Positions 59,868 through 64,000 of a DNA stretch of 64,000 nucleotides are shown piece after piece. Where the stretch lies: NCBI RefSeq assembly GCF_001646665.1, contig NZ_LWBU01000043.1, forward strand, positions 165,086 to 229,085. Direction: 5' to 3'. The notes beneath the pieces are model-generated. The model was not told the DNA's origin, ran no database searches, and saw only the letters and a list, made by a program, of their open reading frames with translations. A program made the position numbers and the translations under genes. Numbering within the stretch: position 1 is the stretch's first letter; each line of letters starts with the position of its first letter. Source of the stretch: Streptomyces noursei (GTDB lineage: Bacteria > Actinomycetota > Actinomycetes > Streptomycetales > Streptomycetaceae).

Positions 59868-60894
59868 CCGAGGGCGCTTCTTTTGGATCAGGCCGGATCG
59901 GGGAGCGGGGTCCGGTGCGGGCGGATGCAAGGCGGAGGAAAGAGCCACTGCGGAGCATTGGCGACCGACGACAACGCCGCAGACGCGCGTGCCAGGGCAC
60001 GCGAGCCCGGCAAGATCCGAAAGAAGCGCCCCAGCCCCCGCATGGCGCTCCCACGGACGCACCCGCCGCTCCACCCGCACCGTCCGGGTCGCGGTCTCCG
60101 CCGCCGTCACCGGCGCCGTCGTCCTCGCCGTGCTGCTCGTACCGCCGCTCGTCCAGCTCGACCAGCAGGCCGTCGACCTGTCGCTGAAGCTGCGGCCCCC
60201 CTCCTGGGACCACCCCTTCGGCACCGACGACCTCGGCCGCGACCTGCTGCTGCGGTGCGTCTACGGCCTGCGCGTCTCGCTCCTGGTCGGCCTCGTCGCC
60301 GCACTCGTCGCCACCGTCATCGGCACGGCCGTCGGCGCGGCGGCCGCCGCCTTCGGCGGCTGGACCGACCGGCTCGTCATGCGGCTCGTCGACACCTTCT
60401 CGTCCGTGCCCCACCTGCTGCTCGGCATCTTCGTCGTGGCGATGTTCCGCCCCGGCGTCTGGCCCGTCATCGTGTCCGTCGCGCTCACGCACTGGCTGTC
60501 CACCGCCCGGATCGTCCGCTCCGAGGTGCTGTCGCTGCGCTCCCGCCCCTACGTCGACGCGGCGATCTCCGGCGGGGCGTCCCGGTGGCGGGTGACGGTC
60601 CGCCACCTGCTCCCGGCGGTGCTCCCGCAGGCCGGCCTCGCGGCGGTGCTGATGGTGCCGCACGCCATGTGGCACGAGTCCGCCCTGTCCTTCCTGGGCC
60701 TGGGGCTCCCCGCCCACCAGGCGAGCCTCGGCAACCTCGTGCAGACGGCGCGCGGCTCGCTGCTCGCCGGCGACTGGTGGCCCACGCTCTTCCCCGGCCT
60801 GTTCCTGATCATCCCGACGCTCGCCGTCGCGGGCCTCGCCGGCGCCTGGCGGGAACGGATCAACCCGCGCCGCCGATCGGAGCTGATGCTGTGA
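59860..60894 (+). CDS. nikC: ABC importer permease (NikC/DppC type) with MITE-encoded N-terminal insertion
   Basis: 344 residues. The conserved part begins at about residue 59 (AWRSHGRTRRSTRTVRVAVS), continues PPSWDHPFGTDDLGRDLLLR, and carries the EAA-loop VLSLRSRPYVDAAISGGASR followed by HLLPAVLPQAGLA, with five to six helices. Residues 5-58 (GRFFWIRPDRGAGSGAG… ending ARSERSAP) are foreign to the family and coincide with a 160-bp element bounded by terminal inverted repeats. Only MADR remains before it. ATG 59860 overlaps the nikB-like stop (translational coupling), and no other in-frame start follows the element closely. Whether the longer protein works is not known; the remaining reading frame is intact. 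Confidence 0.82.
   Translation: MADRGRFFWIRPDRGAGSGAGGCKAEERATAEHWRPTTTPQTRVPGHASPARSERSAPAPAWRSHGRTRRSTRTVRVAVSAAVTGAVVLAVLLVPPLVQLDQQAVDLSLKLRPPSWDHPFGTDDLGRDLLLRCVYGLRVSLLVGLVAALVATVIGTAVGAAAAAFGGWTDRLVMRLVDTFSSVPHLLLGIFVVAMFRPGVWPVIVSVALTHWLSTARIVRSEVLSLRSRPYVDAAISGGASRWRVTVRHLLPAVLPQAGLAAVLMVPHAMWHESALSFLGLGLPAHQASLGNLVQTARGSLLAGDWWPTLFPGLFLIIPTLAVAGLAGAWRERINPRRRSELML
59872..60031. mobile_element. 160-bp MITE-like element with 18-bp terminal inverted repeats
   Basis: Left end GGGCGCTTCTTTTGGATC (59872-59889) and right end GATCCGAAAGAAGCGCCC (60014-60031) are inverted repeats matching at 17 of 18 positions; weaker pairing (GCCGG) continues inward. No target duplication is clear. There is no transposase, so it is non-autonomous. 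Base use is visibly different from neighbours (cttcttttgg, gaggaaagagccactgcgga). It lies wholly inside the nikC-like coding sequence, in frame, and supplies residues 5-58 of that protein. Confidence 0.75.
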
Positions 60895-61835
60895 CGCCCG
60901 TGCTGTCCGTCCGGGACCTGTCCGTACGCTTCCGCATGCGCGGCGGCCGCCACATCGCCGCCGTCGGCGGCGCGAGCTTCGACCTCGCGGCGGGGGAGTG
61001 CCTCGCGCTCGTCGGCGAGAGCGGCTGCGGCAAGTCCGTCCTCGCCTCCGCGCTGCTCGGCCTCCTGCCCGGCAACGCCCAGACCTCCGGTACGGCGGTG
61101 ATCGACGGCATCGACCTCCTCGCCGCCGACGAGCGCACCCTCGCCCGGACGGTACGGGGCCGGCGCATCGGACTCGTCCCGCAGTCCCCGGCCGCCCACC
61201 TCACCCCCGTACGCACCGTCCGCGCCCAGCTCCAGGAGACACTGCGCGAACTGTCCGGCACACCCCGCGCCGAGCTGCGCGCGGCGGCCGTCGCCGCGGC
61301 GGAACGCGCCGCCTTCCCGCCCGGCCTGCTCGACCACTACCCCCACGAGCTGTCCGGCGGCCAGGCCCAGCGCGCCGCCACCGCCCTCGCCCTCGTCGGC
61401 GACGCCCCGCTGCTGCTCGCCGACGAACCGACCACCGGCCTCGACCGCGACCTCGTCGACCGCACGGCCGACGAACTGCGCCGCCACGCCGACGGCGGCC
61501 GCGCCCTGCTGCTGATCACCCACGACCTGGCCGCCGCCGAGCGGATCGCCGACCGGGTCGCCGTGATGTACGCCGGGCGGATCGTCGAGCTGACCGGCGC
61601 CACCCGCTTCTTCGGCGCCCCCGGACCCCGCCACCCCTACGCCCGGGGACTCCTCGCCGCCCTCCCCGAACGGGACTTCACCCCCATCGAAGGCATGCCG
61701 CCCGAGCTGGGTGCCCTCCCCGACGGGTGCGCCTTCGCCCCGCGCTGCGACCGCGCGGACGACGCCTGCCGGGCGGTGCCGCCCCTCCGGGACGGCGTCG
61801 CCTGCCACCACGCCGAGGAGGCGGCCCGTGCTTGA
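60891..61835 (+). CDS. nikD: ABC importer ATPase (NikD/DppD type)
   Basis: 314 residues. Walker A LVGESGCGKSVLASALLGLL, Q-loop GLVPQSPAAHLTPVRTVRAQ, signature ELSGGQAQRAATALALVGD, Walker B LLLADEPTTGLDRDLVD with the catalytic Glu, H-loop LLITHDLAAAERIADRVAVM. The C-terminal oligopeptide/nickel-transporter domain with cysteines GCAFAPRCDRADDACRAVPP may hold an Fe-S cluster as in other DppD/OppD ATPases. It energises the importer with the following gene product. GTG 60891 overlaps the permease stop by four bases. Confidence 0.88.
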   Translation: MTPVLSVRDLSVRFRMRGGRHIAAVGGASFDLAAGECLALVGESGCGKSVLASALLGLLPGNAQTSGTAVIDGIDLLAADERTLARTVRGRRIGLVPQSPAAHLTPVRTVRAQLQETLRELSGTPRAELRAAAVAAAERAAFPPGLLDHYPHELSGGQAQRAATALALVGDAPLLLADEPTTGLDRDLVDRTADELRRHADGGRALLLITHDLAAAERIADRVAVMYAGRIVELTGATRFFGAPGPRHPYARGLLAALPERDFTPIEGMPPELGALPDGCAFAPRCDRADDACRAVPPLRDGVACHHAEEAARA

Positions 61836-62490
61836 ACTCGACACCGTCACCGCAGGCTACGACCCCCGCACCCCCGTCTTCCGCGGCGCCTCCCTGACCA
61901 TCGCCCCCGGCGAGGCCGTCGGGCTCCTCGGCCCCAGCGGCTGCGGAAAGTCGACCCTCGCCAGGGTCGCCGCCCTGCTGCACCGCCCCGACGCCGGCCG
62001 GGTCGCCGTGGACGGCCGGGAGGTACGCGGCTGGCGCCACCGCGCCCCGCGCGACCTGCGCACCGCCATCGGCGTCGTGTTCCAGCAGCCCCGCATGTCC
62101 GCCGACCCGCGGCTGCGGCTGCGCGACCTGATCGCCGAACCGCTGCGGGCGACCGGCCGGCGCGCCGAGGCCGACGAACGGGTGGCTGAACTGGCGCGGA
62201 CGGCCGGCCTCACCGGCGACCTCCTCGGCCGGCGCCCGCACGAGGTCAGCGACGGCCAGCTGCAGCGCGCCTGCCTGGCCCGCGCCCTGGTGCTGCGCCC
62301 CCGCTGGCTGGTCTGCGACGAGATGACCGCGATGCTCGACGCGTCGACCACCGCCGCCCTGGTCGCCGTGGTCGAGGCGTACCGGCGCGAGCACGGCGCG
62401 GGCCTCCTCGCCGTGGGCCACGACCGCGTGCTGCTGGAACGCTGGTGCGACCGGACGGAGGAGTGGGCCGACTGCGTCCGCACGGCCTGA
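61828..62490 (+). CDS. nikE: ABC importer ATPase (NikE/DppF type, short)
   Basis: 220 residues. Walker A LLGPSGCGKSTLARVAALLH, Q-loop GVVFQQPRMSADPRLRLRDL, signature EVSDGQLQRACLARALVL (VSDGQ rather than LSGGQ), Walker B WLVCDEMTAMLDASTTAAL, switch His VGHDRVLLERW. It pairs with the preceding ATPase. It lacks the C-terminal oligopeptide domain, common for NikE/DppF-like partners. GTG 61828 lies within the end of the nikD-like gene (eight-base overlap). Last gene of the importer operon. Confidence 0.85.
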   Translation: MLELDTVTAGYDPRTPVFRGASLTIAPGEAVGLLGPSGCGKSTLARVAALLHRPDAGRVAVDGREVRGWRHRAPRDLRTAIGVVFQQPRMSADPRLRLRDLIAEPLRATGRRAEADERVAELARTAGLTGDLLGRRPHEVSDGQLQRACLARALVLRPRWLVCDEMTAMLDASTTAALVAVVEAYRREHGAGLLAVGHDRVLLERWCDRTEEWADCVRTA

Positions 62491-62611
62491 CGGGCCGCCG
62501 GTGCCACCACGCCACGCCCCGGTCTTCCCGCATGCGCCCCGCCATCACGGGCAGGAGGACCCCGGCGGACCGGGGCGGCGGCCGGTCGAGCCGGTCGAGT
62601 GCCCCCGCGGG

Positions 62612-62632
62612 GCGTCACCCCACGGGTGACGC
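62612..62632. terminator. Perfect 9-bp inverted repeat GCGTCACCC-CAC-GGGTGACGC
   Basis: Stem arms 62612-62620 and 62624-62632, loop CAC. 122 bases after the nikE-like stop and 39 bases before the GAF/ANTAR start. Could be a rho-independent-like terminator without U-run, or an operator/leader hairpin for the downstream gene. A tandem gccggtcgag duplication lies at 62581-62599. Confidence 0.5.
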
Positions 62633-62670
62633 GGGGTGTGGTCCGCACCGCCGGGGGCAGGCGCGACCGT

Positions 62671-63537
62671 ATGACCGAGACGTTCAAGCCCGGCGCGTGG
62701 GCGACCGACGACCCGCGCGACGAGCCGGCGCGGCTGCGCGACCAGATCCGCCACCTGCGGGCCCAGGCCCGCAACCGGCCCCTGATCGCGGAGGCGCAGG
62801 GCATCCTCAGGGAGCGGTACCGGCTGCCCGACGCCGAGGCGGCGTTCGCGCTGCTCCAGCTCGCCTCACAACGTCACAACGTACGGCTGCGCACCCTCGC
62901 CCAGGCCGTCGTCCGGCTGGAACGGCCCGAGGACGGGGACGGCCCGTGGTTCCCCGGCCGCATGCGGCACCCCGCCCCCGCGCTGGAATCGCTGGCCATC
63001 GACGACGCCTCCCACGCCCACCGCGGCGCCGTGCTGAAGGCGGCCCTGTCCCAGACCCTGGCGATCACCACCACCCACATGGGCAACGTGCAGATCGGGG
63101 ACGACACCGCGGGCGGGCTGTGGATGGAGAAGCACGCCGGGCTCAGCGACGACTTCGTGGACTTCTTCGGCTTCGTCGGCCAGGAGGGGACCTCCTGCGC
63201 GCAGGCGGCCCAGCAGGTGACGCAGGTGACCGTGCGGGACGTCGCGACGGACCCGGTGTTCACCGAGGACGCGCGCCGGACGATCCTGGAGGCGGGCAGC
63301 CGCGCCGCCCACAGCGTGCCCCTGGTCGCCGGCGGGCGCTGCGTGGGCATGGTCTCCGCCCACTTCGAGCGACCCATCCGCGACCTCCACGGCGCCCAGC
63401 TCCGGGCCCTGGAGCACACCGGCCGCGAAGTCGGCCGCTGGCTCGCCTGGTACGACCGCACGGTCGTCCTCGACGCGCTGGAGGACCTCCACGCCGCGGC
63501 CCGCCGCCCCGAGGCGAGGCCCGCCCGCCGGCGCTGA
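62671..63537 (+). CDS. ANTAR- and GAF-domain regulatory protein
   Basis: 288 residues. An N-terminal ANTAR-like RNA-binding helical part: LRAQARNRPLIAEAQGILRE RYRLPDAEAAFALLQLASQR HNVRLRTLAQAVV. A GAF domain follows: SQTLAITTTHMGNVQIGDDT, FFGFVGQEGTSCAQAAQQVT, VRDVATDPVFTEDARRTILE AGSRAAHSVPLVAGGRCVGMVS. ANTAR proteins act as antiterminators by binding paired hairpins in nascent mRNA; GAF senses small ligands or redox. ATG 62671 lacks a strong ribosome site. The perfect inverted repeat 39 bases upstream fits a leader-hairpin arrangement (speculative). Confidence 0.82.
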   Translation: MTETFKPGAWATDDPRDEPARLRDQIRHLRAQARNRPLIAEAQGILRERYRLPDAEAAFALLQLASQRHNVRLRTLAQAVVRLERPEDGDGPWFPGRMRHPAPALESLAIDDASHAHRGAVLKAALSQTLAITTTHMGNVQIGDDTAGGLWMEKHAGLSDDFVDFFGFVGQEGTSCAQAAQQVTQVTVRDVATDPVFTEDARRTILEAGSRAAHSVPLVAGGRCVGMVSAHFERPIRDLHGAQLRALEHTGREVGRWLAWYDRTVVLDALEDLHAAARRPEARPARRR

Positions 63538-63742
63538 CGCCGCGTCGACCGGCGCACCACCGCCCCGCCGGCGACCCGGCCCACGCCGCCCGCTTCCTCC
63601 GCGGCCACGACGAGTAACGGGTCACCGCCGGGTTGTACCCGTTCGGCCGACGTGCCGTACGTCCGGACGGCGCCGCCGCTCCGCCAGACTGGCCGCCGAA
63701 TGCCGCACACCGGGTGCGGCGACTGGCCGAGGAGGGTGACAC

Positions 63743-63937
63743 ATGGCCGTATCCATCTCCGTGGTGCTGCTTCTGCTGATCCTGGCGGTGATCTTTCTGC
63801 GCAACGGCGGCCTGAAGATCTCCCACGCCCTGGTGTGCGGTCTGCTCGGGTTCTTCCTCGCGAGCACCAGCCTGGCGCCGACCATCTACAACGGCGTCTC
63901 CGCCACGGCCGACGTGGTCAGCGGACTGAAGCCCTAG
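63743..63937 (+). CDS. Small two-span membrane protein (64 aa), unknown function
   Basis: 64 residues: helix 1 MAVSISVVLLLLILAVIFL, a short loop RNGGLKISHA and helix 2 LVCGLLGFFLASTSLAPTIY, then NGVSATADVVSGLKP. Closely resembles small streptomycete proteins I have seen repeatedly but without an assigned function. GGAGGG precedes ATG 63743 by seven bases. No neighbour suggests a role. Confidence 0.75.
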   Translation: MAVSISVVLLLLILAVIFLRNGGLKISHALVCGLLGFFLASTSLAPTIYNGVSATADVVSGLKP

Positions 63938-64000
63938 GTCGTGTCCGCAAAGTCTCGGCTGGCCCGCGGCGCCCTGCACGCGCTCCCCCAGAGGGGGGAC
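63938..64000. other. Possible end of a dispersed repeat element at the window edge
   Basis: The sequence after the stop (gtcgtgtccgcaaagtctcg) looks like IS/MITE-type ends often seen in streptomycete intergenic DNA, and a small hairpin TCCCCC-AGAG-GGGGGA lies at the edge. The rest is outside the window; tentative. Confidence 0.3.

Noticed and set aside
1..64000. tRNA or rRNA genes
   Set aside because: No TTCGA-type T-loop with matching acceptor stems nor rRNA-like segments were noticed while reading either strand.

Overview
The window is chromosomal DNA of a Streptomyces or a close relative. It is extremely GC-rich with near-saturated G/C at third codon positions, uses many GTG starts, and has typical streptomycete content: LAL and PucR regulators, an ANTAR/GAF protein, a HTH-nSTAND-WD40 protein, secreted Tat and lipobox proteins, and tightly overlapping ATGA/GTGA operons. 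All calls come from reading the sequence; no homology search was run.

Layout. 1-7.1 kb: the end of a GH15 glucoamylase/trehalase-like gene, a small secreted protein, a 7-bladed lactonase-type protein, a secreted M19-dipeptidase-like protein with a discoidin domain, a PucR-type regulator, a tiny membrane protein and a DUF3068 membrane protein with a good TTGACA-N18-TACGGT promoter. 7.3-17 kb: a translationally coupled envelope-glycoconjugate operon (GT4 glycosyltransferase, methyltransferase, giant AftD-like GT-C arabinofuranosyltransferase, condensation-type acyltransferase, second methyltransferase, EamA-type transporter, Trm112-like protein). 17.4-25.3 kb, mostly minus strand: NlpC/P60 endopeptidase, a 1301-residue HTH-nSTAND-14xWD40 protein, an I36 inhibitor-like secreted protein, a frameshifted membrane protein with a NACHT-NTPase-like tail, a short lasso-leader-like peptide gene and a TOPRIM protein. 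25.4-26.4 kb: a cutinase/suberinase of the PET-hydrolase fold family. 26.6-37.3 kb: a LAL regulator followed by one 2539-residue type I PKS with the domain order KS-AT-DH-cMT-ER-KR-ACP, a complete single highly reducing module as in fungal HR-PKSs, without a release domain.

37.3-50.5 kb: two-domain VOC protein, a bicovalent-FAD (BBE-type) Tat oxidase, DUF2165 protein, OmpR-type two-component system, beta-carbonic anhydrase plus SulP transporter (bicarbonate pair), UDP-glucose dehydrogenase family enzyme, a Cyt delta-endotoxin-like cytolysin, and a divergent acetyl-xylan-esterase/GH5 cellulase pair separated by a GAAAnTTTC-type palindrome. 50.6-53.4 kb: a dTMP-kinase-like remnant lacking its P-loop, a PIG-L deacetylase and a HisC-like aminotransferase with a disordered tail. 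53.8-57.1 kb: a TetR-like operator and a quinone-oxidoreductase/acyl-CoA-dehydrogenase alpha/beta operon. 57.2-62.5 kb: a five-gene Opp/Nik ABC importer preceded by a sequence matching the nickel-responsive Nur box; the second permease gene carries a 160-bp terminal-inverted-repeat element in frame right after its start codon. The window ends with an ANTAR-GAF protein, a small membrane protein and what may be the edge of another repeat element.

The strongest candidates for something new are the stand-alone fungal-like HR-PKS, the Cyt-like toxin in an actinomycete, the MITE exonised into the importer permease, and the AftD-centred envelope cluster in an organism type that has no mycolyl-arabinogalactan.
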